Source of the DNA: Amanita rubescens
Taxonomy: Eukaryota > Basidiomycota > Agaricomycetes > Agaricales > Amanitaceae
DNA: 64,000 nt
Direction of reading: 5' to 3'
Assembly (NCBI GenBank): GCA_015039365.1
Contig: WION01000179.1
Location: forward strand, 45,490-109,489
In this document: positions 22,559 through 35,400 of the stretch, piece after piece
How positions within the stretch are numbered: the stretch's first letter is position 1
How the letters are laid out: each line of letters opens with the position of its first letter
The notes under the pieces: generated by a model
What the model was told of the DNA's origin: nothing
Database searches by the model: none
What the model saw: only the letters and a program-made list of their open reading frames with translations
Position numbers and translations under genes: made by a program

Positions 22559-23256
22559 ATGCGGCTTTCTTCTACGTGCCCTTCTGGCGTTCACCTCGTC
22601 CTCCTCTTCGTTTGTTTCTTTTTCTCTATCTATACCACAGAAGGTGCGCTGGACTTTGCAACCGGTCGGGTCAAAATGAGTATCCTGAGGCGTCGAATAA
22701 CTCAAGCTGAAGTAAGTATCTCTCAGTGTTGATATAGCCCAAGACGACGACCTCTGACTGGGGATGAAAGATAGCTTCTTTCTCCTATGAGCTCTGCTTT
22801 GATCGTTGCACGAATCCTAATTGTGGGGGTATAATGTGGCATAGTAGAGAGTGGCCCCCTGGCAAGGACTGGAAAGGTGAAGCAAAGTGTATGGGCGATT
22901 GCGAAAACCCAATCACGGAGCTCGTAACTAGGGCGGCGCAGGAGGCCACGCAGGGTATGCCTGATGACGTGAGTGTGAATGTCATCTTTCTCAACGTGCT
23001 GGATCTCATTCAGAACAAGAAATGGAAACCAGATGAATTCTTCAACATTATATGCGAATATCGTTGCAATCATTGCGATTTTGGGGGCGTCGAATGGCAT
23101 GATGGCAGCGTCAAATTCCAGCCCTACGAGTATGATCAGCCTGAGATTCTACCTACTTACCATTCTCAGTGCAAAACGAATTGCAAGGTCCATTTTGGAA
23201 AGATTTTTCAAAGCTTACGCAGCAAACGCAAGGGATTGGGATGCATTATTCAATAG
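22559..23256 (+). CDS. Putative small secreted Cys-rich protein (two exons)
   Basis: Exon 1 22559-22711 and exon 2 22792-23256, phase 0, intron of 80 nt (GTAAGT..GAG). The N-terminus is a good secretory signal: MRLSST, then a hydrophobic core VLLFVCFFFSIY and a likely cleavage near TEGA. The mature part has about ten Cys in pairs (CFDRC, NPNC, KCMGDC, YRCNHC, QCKTNC), then HFGKIFQSLRSK and a stop after GCIIQ. The related copy at 20896 continues beyond this point, so the TAG may be a late truncation. Nearby fragments at 20896, 21380 and 23531 show local duplication and decay. I do not recognise the family. An extracellular or effector-like role is inference. Splice sites and start are moderately certain. 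Confidence 0.45.
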
Positions 23257-23530
23257 AGAGGATATACAGAGCCCAACTTTCAAGTTACTGACGAGCCTTT
23301 ACTCAAGTATGATAATAATGTTAGATGACCTCTATGTTGATGAGCCAGTAACTCGATTTAGAACCTACGTACAGCATAACCAGGTGATAGGGGTGGCAAT
23401 AAGAAGCGAGGGTTCATCATGATATTCGATACAAATTAGGTCAGTCAACCTGGAGCAACAGCGGTGCCGGCCACCACCTCCATCAATCAAAGTTAGCCTC
23501 GCCAACGCCATAGATACCATGCGACTTTCC

Positions 23531-23581
23531 TCTATTTTGGCACCGCTATCGCAGGGACTCGCCCGCTAATTCCGACTCCAT
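23531..23581 (+). pseudogene. Start-exon relic of the Cys-rich secreted protein family
   Basis: ACCATGCGACTTTCCTCTAT with its upstream sequence matches the start region of the gene at 22559 (CCATGCGGCTTTCTTCTA), but the frame stops after about 16 codons. It marks a further decayed copy. Confidence 0.4.
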
Positions 23582-25641
23582 GTAACCCGCAAGTCCGCCA
23601 GAGCTCTTGATCCCTCGTATAACTAAAAGCGGGGTGAATAGCAAGTTGAATTGGAAAACTTATCTTTCACCATTGGGTTATACTGACCAAGGCACAAATA
23701 CCCATTTCGAGGATATGTAATGGGTTTATGTCATAGCCGTGTACAACACACTACGAAGATAGGAGCCATCGCGCCCAATTCGAATCGCGTAATTCCACCG
23801 CCACTTTGCGTTGATTCCGTTCACGAGTTAGCTGGAGCCACGTCCATGTAATGAATAATGAATTGACGGGTAGTCTAAATACTTGAGCTCTGGTAACATT
23901 AATACGATCGGTTACAAGTTAGGAAATTGGCGTACTCACCATAAGTCTCGATTGCCCACATCCAGCTTGTACAAGATATTGGGTGCATGGCCATATGCGA
24001 TGTACTCGTACCCATGAGCAGTCATCAGGGCATGGAACGGCACATATCCTTGCATGGAAATCCATCAACTTCAAATTGACGCGTCAGCAACTTTCATAGC
24101 AGCAGGTCTATTTCTTACCGCTCTGCCCGAAAAAAAACCATTTTAACGGCGCATCAGAAGTATGCTGATGATCTCGACATTCATACTATCCCTATCCGAT
24201 CGAGTCTCGCTCGCGTCGAGATTCGGAACCGTTTGCGTCTAACAACAACGTAAATAGTCTCTTAAACGCCGCATTGAATGACCCTGCCAAGTCAAAGGTG
24301 AACATTCGAGGCAAAATGACATACTGCACGTCCTGTAAATGGTTTAGTATGAGAAAGGATTTCGGCGACGAGCGACTTGTCGGGATCCGTTCACTGCGGA
24401 GTACGGAAGCCGAGAAGGACACGGTTGAATAAAGGACACAGTTGCCATTTTTGGAATGGTGTTAGGGGTCATTGGAACCGCGTGACCGAAATGTGTTATA
24501 TACTTCATTTCTGAGTCGGGGTGGCAGTGCCTATTCTTCATAGAGTAAATCGGGGGGTCCCAATTGAGTCTGGTACCGGTAACGAGCTTGGTGACGCTCC
24601 GAGTTGGCCAGCCCCAATACAAGATGTATTACCAGCCGCAACGATGCCGGCGTCACTATCGGAGCTGCTTTTCCATATTAGGGCGGGGAACCCTTTCCAT
24701 ACCTTTTTACTACCTTTTCCGCTCCCCTTCGTATTTCTGCTGCCTTATTATATTGCTATGTAAATAAATAAGTAGAATAACAACTATGACCCTCACGCGA
24801 TTGCGACTGTGGAAGAAAGCAAGCGCGTCGTTGGACTTACCACGGCGGCGCGCTTCTTACCAAATATAGAAGGTGCCCGTTATAGAAGTCATAGAGCGGG
24901 TGTACCCATAAAGATCGGTTCGTCCATTTATTCTTTATATTGCTTACTTCCGCTACTGTACAGTTCCTCTTTTTATGTGGCTTAGAGTACACAGACACCT
25001 CAGTCGTTCTCGTGCATCGACTGAGGTGAGTAGATTACATCCCCACTCTGTTTTTACCTAATCTGACTACCTGTAGTATATTTAAAGTTCCTACAACGAG
25101 CTATCCCGCGAGCGCAAGAAACTTGTCTCAACAGTCACCACGGCCATTGATTGGGTGGAAAGCTGCCCCAAAAGGGAAAGCGGCATTTCAAGCGCGGCCA
25201 TCACACTATGAGCAGGGCACGTACGTCGAAATTTCGACGCGCAGAGGTCACGTGACTTGCCAACCCCAGCTGGCAACGGGCGGCAGGCACCAGCACCTGT
25301 GAAAAATTACGTATATACATTGTGACGTGACTACGCAAGGACCCCATCCCTTGAAACACAGGGTTTTCTAATTTTTTTCAACCGTGTCCTTCTCGGCTTC
25401 CGTAGCGGAGCCAAATAAAGTCTGTGAAGCTGTGTTAGATATGTTTGGTTAGTTACGGCCGCAGCGAGATATAATTGAGAATATGAACGAAGTCAGATAT
25501 ATGTTACTTGGGACCAGGACCTCGTAGAGTAGTAATAATATTAAACTTGAACGTTTGAACTTGAATGTAAATGACAGGAGCTTGAATGCCACGTGGGAGA
25601 ATTAGCACAGCGGAGGCTGCGGTCGACCGCTTCCAACTGAA
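23582..25641. other. No convincing gene
   Basis: Only short frames under 110 codons without domain signatures. No repeat structure or RNA gene recognised. Confidence 0.4.
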
Positions 25642-26894
25642 ATGTCCTCTGCTGGTCTTTCTAGACGGCGCGTCACAAATACCTCTTCTTCTCTCCGTGA
25701 CGACGAACAAACTCCTCCTTCACGCAATGGAAGCTTCCACAAAAACTCACCGCCCACAAACCACTCCGTACCGACCCACGCCGGCTCCGCATTCGAAGGC
25801 GGTAGCAGAATCGCGTTCGACCCCCGAGACCTTACCCAAGATGCATCAGAGGAGGCAAAAGTGGGAGGAAAGATGCCTAAGCTCACTATCATGGAGGAGG
25901 TTTTACTCATAGGCATCAAGGACAAACAGGTGCGGCCTATCGCTTAACCCGACGCTCTGCGTGTCTTAACCAGAGAAATAGGGATATCTTTCATTCTGGA
26001 ATGATAATATATCTTATGCTTTACGAGGCTGTATACTGATAGAACTTGCTCTGAGGCGACGCATTGCGCTCGTGCGCGATCCGAATCGGCGGCGGACACC
26101 CTTGGCCGACCGGACGGTGGAGGTGGTAGATGATCGACAGACAGGAGAAACGATACTGGATGAAGCGTTGCGAATGATGAAAGGGCAAGAACATGACAAG
26201 CTCAGCATTAACAGTTGGATTGATCTTCTAAGCGGTGAGTCTTCCCTACTCGACCATCCTACAACTCACTATTTTGTATACAGGAGAAACATGGAATGTC
26301 ATGAAAATTGGATACCAACTAAAACAAGTTCGAGAACGACTCGCAAAAGGCCTAGTTGATAAAGGCGTGCTCCGGACAGAGAAACGCAATTTTCTCCTGT
26401 TTGATATGGCTACACATCCTGTTGCAGATGTACGGACGAAGGAGGCCATTATCAACCGAATTGTCAGCCTTCTTACATCAACAACGTCAGCTATACCACC
26501 CTCTGCGTTGAATAAGGAGGGCATTCAATGCAGAGTTGCAAGAGCAGTCTGTCTAGTCTGTGCCGGGTACACGGCCAACGTGTTGGATAACGCCTTTGGC
26601 CGGCTAGGGTACGAAGAACGGGAAGCAGCCTTCGCGAGAGCGGACGAGATTCTTGCCGAATTCTCGTGCTGGCCTTTGGGCGGTGGCGACGCCCCCAACT
26701 CGTCAACAGCAAGGCGGAGACAGGCGTTGGCAGCCGGTCGTATCGCTTCAGGAGGCGAACCGACTGGGCGTGAATCGGTGCTAGGTCTTATCGCGGAGGT
26801 GCGGAAGGAGACTACGGATGGTGATGACGATGTTGGGTTTGAGCTGATAGCCGGTGTGCTTGAGGTGCTTTCAAAACTCGATTCTTTGCTTTGA
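25642..26894 (+). CDS. VPS74: Golgi phosphoprotein 3 / Vps74 (GPP34 family)
   Basis: PtdIns4P-binding peripheral Golgi protein that sorts glycosyltransferases into COPI retrograde vesicles. Three exons: 25642-25929, 25982-26234, 26284-26894 (383 aa). The GPP34 domain starts with [10 protein letters not shown] and continues with [73 protein letters not shown] and ANVLDN, all typical of Vps74. The N-terminal 85 residues are Ser/Pro-rich and disordered, as in other fungi. The C-terminus has an extra GGGDAP-containing insert and a longer tail than yeast Vps74. All exon joins keep frame and fall inside conserved blocks, so the model is secure. Confidence 0.95.
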
Positions 26895-27567
26895 TAACCC
26901 CTGCATTACATATCGACCCTTGATATTCCACTGTTTCTCAGGTCAATGACACTTATAAACATCCGAGCCTATCGTGCGCACAAATATAGTAATATTACGG
27001 CTTACGAACAAAAATAATCAGGGTCCGAGCACTACAGAATCATTTACTTCCCATCTCCAAATGTGCTCCATATTCTTTGTACTTTTCCTTTCTAGCACGC
27101 AATCAGTCTTAGTCTTAGTCTGAAACTCAAAACAACAGAACATTCAATGTCATTCACATTATATTCGGGGAGTGCTTACTCGGGCTAACATTGCCAATTC
27201 AAGTTCCACCATCGAATCAGGGCGACCAGATTCCGTTGACGACGTGTCTTCTCTTTTCACATAACATTTCTAATATTTTGATAATCTCCATTCTTCCGCC
27301 TCGTTCCTCTTTTCAACGTTCATACTCGCTTCCTCGACCGCAAACTATCCAACAATCGTAAGTCTTGCTCTTATGTAAACAACCTCTTTCCCTGGCCGAC
27401 GAGGGTTCGAGGCTTGGCTTCTGATAGTGATATTGATGCTCGTTACCGTTGCCTTGGGCTATGAGCTGACGCCGTATTCCACTCATTCAGGTTTAAATAA
27501 CATCTCTTGTATCATCATTACACACGTCCCCCTCGGCGCCTGGGCCTAGCAAGCGTTTCCGGACAAA

Positions 27568-29557
27568 ATGGGCATCTTCTCAGACGTCGACCCTTTGAGT
27601 GTGCTCATGTTACCGCCTCCCCACGAGACGATAGAGCAAAAGCTGGCTCGAGAGCAGAAAGAAACTGAAGCGAAGAAGATCAGTGACTTGATTGACGAGG
27701 AACTCAAACGGGAACGAGCGGCTCTCAAAAAGAAGCAGATAGTGAGAGTACTGTTGCTCGGTCAAGCCGAGAGTGGTGCGTGACTGCCGCAGTCCCTTGA
27801 CGATTATCGCCATATCAATTTTTTTTCTCACAGGAAAATCGACAACTCTGAAAAGTAAGCAAGCGTTTTGGCTCTTTTGATCGTATCACAAGGAATGACG
27901 CTTTACTGCAAGACATACGAGTAAAGTATGCCCATCAAGAATGGACTCAAGAACGTGCGGCGTGGCGTTCGGTCATTCACCTCAACCTTATCCGATCTGT
28001 GCTAATTATCGTCGATACGGTCCAAGCGGAGCTGGACAACGATCGTGTATCTCTAAGAGAGTCAAAGAAGGATCCCGACGCGCCCTCAGCTGCGCAGAGT
28101 TCTGTTCAACTTTCCGAAACCATTCGCATGCTCCTCCTGAGACTGGGGCCGCTGCGCACGGTTGAAACGGAGTTGAAATTACGTCTTGGCGCGGCTTCGG
28201 AAGAGGTTCGAGAAGAGAATATCATCAACCTCTATGCAACGCCTTTCGATCTTCCGACTACCCATCGCAAGGAGTTTGTCGTACGGAAATGGAACGACAT
28301 CTTGAAAACTGTTACAAAACCTGCACCTAATGAAGGACGACGTCTCCCGGATATAGCTGCAGCCCGGCCAGACCAGCCAACGGAAATTATAGCAAGTTTC
28401 CGGGGAGATATGAAATCGTTGTGGGGGGACGAGTCAGTCAGAGCGTTACTGCGGAAGAAAAGGGTGTATTTGGAGCACACGGCCGGATTGTACGTGGATG
28501 GGCTCATACCGAAATATCACTCTCTCACCGTTATGACAGTTTCCTTCCTGATCTCGATCGGATAGCTACGCGGGAATATGAACCCACAGATGATGATATT
28601 CTTCGGGCCCGTCTTCGGACGGTCGGGGTTCAAGAGTACAAGATACACATGGGGAGTGGTTCAAGTCGTAATTCAACCTATGCCTTTGCGATAAATCTGT
28701 ACTGACATATCCCTTACAGTGACTACGTCACGGGATTGGTGTTTCTATGATGTTGGTGGCGCCAGAACGGTTGTACGTTATCACGTCTTTCCTTGCCGAT
28801 CACCGAGTGACGACTATACTTAGAGAAATGCTTGGTTACCCTTTTTCGACACCGTGAACGCCATCATATTTCGTAAGCGTTCGCTCTCTTTTCTTGGATC
28901 GTCCTAAATGTCGTCTTTTCACAGTTGCTCGTGAGCTCCTTATTTCGGAATCCGCTTTATTATAGTTCTTGACATCTTTCCCTAGCCGTTTCAGCGTTTG
29001 ACGAGCAGCTGTCAGAGGACGTCAAGGTCAACCGTCTAGAAGACTCTTTACTTCTGTGGAAGGCGATTTGCGAGTCAAAATTGCTCACAAAAGCAACATT
29101 GATCCTCTTCCTGAACAAATGCGATATACTCAAACAAAAGATACAGAACGGGGCACAGCTTTCCATGTACCTCTCCGGTTACGGAGATAAGCCAAACGAC
29201 GCAGCAACGTTTATCAAATGTGCGACATGATTCACTTCTGACAAGTCGTCAAGATACTTACATTACATATTAGACCTGAAACGTAAATTCAATGATGCCA
29301 TGAAGAGCTCGCCTAACCCGCAGAGAACTGGCTACTTTTATCCCACATCTGTCATTGTGCGCGTTCTGTTAAACTCGTGAATGCGGGAAGAAGCTGAATC
29401 GTTCGTTATACACAGGACATGAAGGCAACCGCCTCGACGTTAGTTGCTGGTACGTCGCACTTTTTTTCGTTGTAATTGCTTATCGACTGACCATATATAT
29501 ACAGTTAAAGACGGAATTCTTCGGGAACATCTTAGAGATGCAGAGATGGTTTTATGA
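27568..29557 (+). CDS. Divergent heterotrimeric G protein alpha subunit, 11 exons
   Basis: Signal-transducing GTPase at the plasma membrane. Exons: 27568-27775, 27834-27854, 27913-28489, 28540-28658, 28720-28772, 28824-28872, 28925-28930 (6 nt), 28986-29219, 29274-29356, 29417-29450, 29505-29557 (478 aa). P-loop GQAESGKST spans exons 1-2. Switch I region is RARLRTVGV. Switch II reads DVGGAR, so the Gln that activates water for GTP hydrolysis (DVGGQ in canonical subunits) is Ala. NKCD (base specificity) is in exon 8. The TCAT-like loop reads TAST. The N-terminus lacks the usual MGxxxS myristoylation context (MGIFSD). Length exceeds the usual 350 aa because of a long helical-domain insert (about 95-260). 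The missing Gln suggests slow hydrolysis or unusual regulation. The gene model is well supported by conserved blocks across each join. Confidence 0.9.
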
Positions 29558-30479
29558 TAATCACTTAGAGCACATATACCCTTCATTCTGAAAGTTAACT
29601 ATATATTGCTCTCGTAGCAGCAGGAGGCATGTCTTGTAATTGATACATAAGGACTGAGGAATTAATTAGCATTCAATCTGGCACCGAATGTCAATATATC
29701 CGCTTGAGAATGAGGATCGATCAGGGTTGGGGACTTTTTATCATTGTTTGCTGCTACCGTAATATAGTGGCCAACAGGAGCTAAGAGAAGCATCGGAATG
29801 GATCAAGGTCCGGAAGATGAGTACTAAGTAGGGTTACGCCAGAAATGTATATTTTTGCGTGGACTACTCGATGAGCGTGGACAGAAACTTGAAGGAAAAG
29901 TTGTCAGAAGAACGCCGTAGGTAGGCATACGCAACGAGTTGATGAGAGGGTAGTAGTGCTGCGTGAAGGATTGTATGCGTTCTATAGTGCTCCACGTCAG
30001 TTCCCGTCTAAAAGAGATCTCAAATAATGAATGTACCTCAGCGAGTTCAATCCATCTCCCCAATGCTTTGCCAAACTTGAAGCCATCTGTTACTTCGAGG
30101 ATCCCTTCACAGAAGGAGATGCCACCACCGTCCGACCGGTTTGACGACCACCCGCCCGTTCTTCAAGTTCTCCAGAAAGGTAGCATCCGCGTTGGGCAAT
30201 GCAAACACGATTTAACACTGACTCTAGGTCGAGTGTCAGGGAGGAAAACAGAATACCGCGCAGACTCCTCCTCTTTTTCGCCCTTGAATAGAGGGGAGTT
30301 CGACCGGGTGAGGTTTCTGAAACTTCTCCGCTGCCTTGTACCCTTCCCTTTACTCAGCATAGAAAGCCCAGAAGTTCAAGACTCTGGCACGATGAACCAT
30401 CTCCACCTGGGGGATAAACGTCGTCGTATAGCTCCGAGAGGATGAAGGCTTTGAGGCGAGGACGCAGACGTTAAAGATG
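29558..30479. other. Intergenic, no clear gene
   Basis: Short frames at 29963-30445 have no recognisable domain and overlap others on the opposite strand. Nothing else seen. Confidence 0.35.
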
Positions 30480-30720
30480 GAAGCTGAAGAGAGGCATCCC
30501 GGTAGAGAGCGAGTAGCTGAGCTCGAGAAGACTGGGAGCCGTCGACTTTCGCTTGGTCTGGCTCGTTCCCTGTTTTCGCTTTCTTCGTTTGCCTGTTTTT
30601 TTAAAAGTCTTCACGTAGTGCGGTGCGATACAGGCGAAGGCGGTTACATCTCGAAGAGCGTCAGCTAACGAACGCGCATACAGCAAGTAAATACGTACTT
30701 GTCTGCGTACTACGACTCCA
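30480..30720 (-). pseudogene. Relic of the tRNA ligase TRL1 kinase-CPD junction
   Basis: Minus-strand sequence matches the TRL1 region 47500-47670: GCAGACAAGTACGTA (exon-intron junction), the intron, then CACCGCAC, ACGTGAAGA, a run of A with ACAGGCAAACGAAGAAA and GCAGGGAACGA-like blocks. Retention of intron sequence means a genomic rather than reverse-transcribed duplicate. It is heavily mutated and has no usable frame. Confidence 0.65.
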
Positions 30721-30800
30721 ACAGTCAGAGCCACGAGCGACGGAAACAGCGGGCCTTACGTGTTCACGTTCAACGAGCTTCTCAGGGCCACGTTCCTATG

Positions 30801-32447
30801 TTCAATATTTCAATGATTGACACGGACGACTGCGGGACTGAAGCCACCATTGAACGTGACCCTTTCTGTGACATCATGAGTATGCCAGTACCAGTAGTGC
30901 CACTGAGTGTAGCACTTCTTCATTTTCATGGTCTGATAACTCACAATAGACTTGGAGGTTCTTCAGACACTAGTGCTATCGCAGCATGGCAGTCCGCGCC
31001 CATGGATATTATTCAAGAAATTTTCAAGTATTTCTCATGCCCGTTGCACATATTCACCAACGGTCATTCTATCGACTTTCCGTGGTGTCTGGGTCACATC
31101 TGCTCTGCGTGGCGGACAGTGTTTCGATCGATGAGTACCGAATTCTGGAGCACGTTCCACCTATTCAAGGACTGGAAATTATATGACACATCAGTTAATG
31201 ATATCGTTGCTATGGCCAAGGTTTTCCTGGAGTGTAATCGAGGGCAACTGTTTTCTTTCAACATACAGGTTGCGTTCGAAACGGATATTCTCCAGGTGTT
31301 TATCCCAGAATCGGCGCGATGGTTGGACGTCTCAATCTCGGCTCTCCAAGAATGGGGCGGTTCAATTCTCTCCCCTGTAAAGGACCGTCTTCCTCACCTG
31401 CGTTCCCTTGAGCTGAAGGTTTGGCGCACAAGTCCTCCAAATTCGCAAAACTTTTTGGACCAGGACTGTTTCAAGATCGTGCCCAATTTGACGTATGTCA
31501 AGTCGAATGCTGTCCGGGAATGGCACTTTGACTGGTCAAATCTAACCACCCTCGTGCTCACGGGCGCTCTCGAGCCCTGGTTTCTCGAAATTATCCCCAC
31601 ATTGCGCAATTTGGAGAAGTTGGTTATACCCGTACTTAAAGGAACTTTAGAGGATTATAACAAATTGACGATCTTAACGTTTCCGCGTCTAAGAGTTTTG
31701 CGAACTCTGGAGCCTATGATCTTATCGGTTCTCTGATGTCCTTCACTTGGGCAGCTATATATAGATGATAGCATGTCGCTCTTTGGATTGGAACCAATGG
31801 GCACGTCGTTCTTGGACAGATCAAAGTGCACCCTCCAAAACCTGTACATCGGGCACTCTGACCCAACCGGTGCTTTCCCCGCAATCTTGAAGCGCTCACC
31901 AGATATCAAATCCTTAACTATGCGTATTTCCGGTCGTGGTCCTCACCGCTATCACCTCCACTACGAGCATCTGACATGTCGCCCCAATATCCAATCGCTC
32001 GTACCCCGACTTAAGTCATTGACGATGTTTTCCCCTGATGACTCGATTGACGACATCGAGGAGTTCACGGCCGTGCTAGCATCCCGCACTGTCGAACGGC
32101 TCCCTTTCGTTGAGCAGCTACAGCAAGTAATCGTAGTCTTTGACAGCCGTACACCGCTGCCGCATGTATTCCAGCAAATATCTGAAAAATATGGTGTCTA
32201 CTTCAACTTCGTGCATTATGATTGTTGGCACATCGAAGGCGATGATATCAGCTGGGACTTGGAAGATGACAATATCAAGTGGTCAAGTAGGTTTCCTCGT
32301 GAAAACCTTTTCCGTACAACACTAAATAATAAATTACAGGGAATCGCCGATGTTGAGTGGATGACGTCCGTGTTGGATAACTCTATGGATTACAATTTTT
32401 TCATTCGTAGTGGTATATTGGAATTACAGGACAGCTCAGGCTTGTAA
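30801..32447 (+). pseudogene. F-box protein, disrupted
   Basis: F-box proteins recruit substrates to SCF ubiquitin ligases. The F-box begins at about 31003 (MDIIQEIFKYF, later CLGHICSAWR), followed by leucine-rich segments (LPHLRSLELKVW, LTTLVLTGALE, LEKLVIPVL, FPRLRVLRTLE). At about 31710-31760 the frame is broken by two compensating shifts that create a TGA (31734-31736). The same frame resumes (YIDDSMSLFG) and runs to 32447. The start is uncertain: the frame is open upstream to 30699, but that part lies in the TRL1 relic, so I start at the ATG at 30801. It is likely a recent pseudogene, unless an unrecognised intron removes the break. Confidence 0.6.
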
Positions 32448-35400
32448 AATATGACGTAAAATATCATGCCTTGGATCGATGCGAGCCTCATGTTCACCAG
32501 TGCCAGCCGTGCAACCGACGGCTTACCTCCAACGCCTGCTCTCTCCCTCGTGTTCACCCAACGGATCTTCATCCACCGGGTTGCATCTCCGTAACCATGT
32601 AAGCTCCGCCACAGCTCCCGCTGTCCTAGCAGTCAATGATGAAGAGGAAGAAGCCGATAGGTACAAGCAACCCAAAGGCGGCGTGACCTGTCCGCTATCT
32701 GTACTCTTCTTTCCCTTCTTTCCCAGAGCGAACCCGACTACAAACGCGTTACCGCTGAACGAAGGTAGTTTTTCCAGCTTCGGATTGAAACCGACAGGTC
32801 TACCTTCTGGGTGCGCACGGAGCATGTCGTCTGGGTGGGCACCGTCGTTAGCCGGGGCGCGGTGAAGGAGGATGAAGAACCCTTGACGCCAATAGACTCA
32901 GCACAGTGGAGGAAGTCATCTGGATTGCTGCTTATGCTGCTGGTGACAGCGCTTGAAGCGTTGGGAGAGGACCTGCTGAGGGTAGGAGCAGGAGTAGCAG
33001 CCTGACGTTCTGCGCATACACAGAACATATCATTGGGGAATAGTGGGTGGGTTCTGGTATAGGTATTCGTCGGGCTGTTATTCCTCGATTTGGACCATGG
33101 AAAAAGATCGGTAGGCCGGGCTGAAGAGGTTGGTGGTAGAGGTACGTGATCCGGTACGCATCACTGAGGTAGTGAATTAGATGTCATCCGTTAGAAGGAA
33201 TGAACGACTCACTAGATAGAGCAGCGAGAACCTGAGAGTGAGAGGACCAGCAATTTGTCGTGGACTAAGGCTGAGTCCTGACGTCAACTTCGTCTGAGTT
33301 TTCTTTTACTCTTTCCTTGTGACTGTACACGACAGGAAAAGAAGGGACAGGCGGTGGATAAACAGAATGGAATGAACAGGAAGTGACGTCAGTAGGTGAC
33401 AGTGATAGGGACGTTTTGCCAGCCTCGCTGAAGCGAGTTGATCATCTGGCCTAGAATAGGCGTGATAAAGCTAGCGATCGCGACCTGAGCGCGTCTTGCG
33501 TGTGTAGGAGCGGAATGGACGTGCCCAGCTTGAGGATTCTCATACGCATGGCACCTACACCGCCTTGCCTAAGATTCCGGGCCGGGGGTACCAACGTTGC
33601 TGACTCAATGGAGAAATTATCCAAATATGTTGTCAATGGGCCTGCCAAGATGATCAATCTGGTTCCTAGGCGTCAGTCAACTGATCATTGGTCCTGCGCG
33701 CTCTTGACGCACCCCGGTCCCCGTGCCATACAGTACACATCCTCAGGCGAGGAGACTCTTACGCCGACGAGATTGCGACTGTGTAGAGTCTGAGTAGGTG
33801 CCTTATGGTCGGCCTACTGCCCCCCCTGGTAGTAGGCGTCTAGCGAAGAAACGACCTCACTTGCCTACCAAAGGTAGCCCCTTTTCGTCTATCGGGGTTC
33901 CTATTCCTGATCCAGACGAGGCAGAGAAGCTGGGATGCCGAATGGAATATCAACGGTGCCGAAAAACGTACCACAGCGTTGAGGAATCTTCAGTTGCTAA
34001 TTTTTCATTTTCTTGGTTATGACCCAATCACTGCATATTTTCGTACAGCTGGCTCCATTCCTCCATCATCTATTGCAATCTGTACCGTACTGCGTGTTTT
34101 TAGCACATGCACAGCACCACATCCGTAGTTGGAAATATACAGCCATGCGACCTATTTCGTCGCGCGCTGGTCCTATGCCCACCATCCCTGGGCTAAGTGT
34201 GCGTTTTGAGTTGAATATCCTTAGTGATGCCAAGACGCAGTCAACGTCATCATTGCCGGATGTGCGCGCAACGATGGTGCGATGCGAGGGATGCATGGCC
34301 CAGCCTTGGGATCGAATGGCCAGTGATAGCCATATGCATAATCACGAGGACCATCCTGATCACTATCACATATAAGCGCTCTTGATCGGTACCAGTCTTT
34401 ACATTGACAGGTGACGAAGGATACTGTGATAGCAGTGCAATAGATTTCAACACTTTGCCTTATCGGTGTTGCCAGCGTCGCTCGACAGCAACATCGAGAT
34501 ATCATACACATTTGCAAAAACTAGCCGAGTTAGAGACGTGAATGGCGTGGAAAAGCTATCGTGGACGATTTGTGTGCTAGGACGCGGCCCATACAAGACT
34601 GCTGCCGCGCAGTGAAACCTGTAATATGGCTTCTTGTCTCCAAGAAAAGGTTCATACAGCCATGAACGTACGAATGGTCTCGGAACTTGAATCCCGGGCT
34701 ATGTCAAGACTCGGTAAAATTAGATTTTCATCGCGAATCTCCAAATAACTTGGATATCCTGACGTTTGTCGATAGGCTGTAATCTGGACTTATCGAATCG
34801 GGAGATGGCACTGATGTGGAGTTTATAAAGGTTGAGATCGCATTTGGGTGGTGGATGGGCGCCGGGCGTGGATCAAGGGTGTTGGCAGCCTGGATGAAGA
34901 TCTGAGGCCGGCGGAAGGGGATCAGTCAAAGGTATATACAGAAAGGGATGCACGCACCTTCGTAGGTGCTGGATCCTTCTGTCTGTCTCTGTCGTTTTCA
35001 CCCTTACGCCACGGTATACTAGCCTGAACGACCAGCATATCTCATCATTTGCCTGGTCAATGGTGGGACGCATGATCTCTCGCTTAGCCTTGTCTGCCGC
35101 ATATTGCCAGATGTTGACGATCTGGCACCAGTCGCGATGAATTGGCGGATCGGACGCGGACAGAAGCATGATGGTGGTTGGACAGCGTGGTCAATTTGTA
35201 GCCCAGTGTGGAAGCAGATCAGCGAACCTTCGTAAGGGAGCGCCCGTCCTTATTGTTGTATCACAGGCCTGAGAATCCGCAGTTTCGAGCAAGAGCTAGA
35301 ATGGAAGGAAGACGGTGTGAGGCGCCAGTGAGATGCCGGGACCGGGAGAAGTTATCCAAATATGTATAACTCCACCCCTGGTTCCTGGTGACTGGGGGTC

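Noticed and set aside
16200..24000. tRNA-like words (TTCGAATC, GAGTCGAACTC)
   Set aside because: No matching A-box, cloverleaf or anticodon arm around them.
34873..35169. Minus-strand 98-aa ORF as a gene
   Set aside because: No domain, no splice partners and no conserved neighbours; support too weak.
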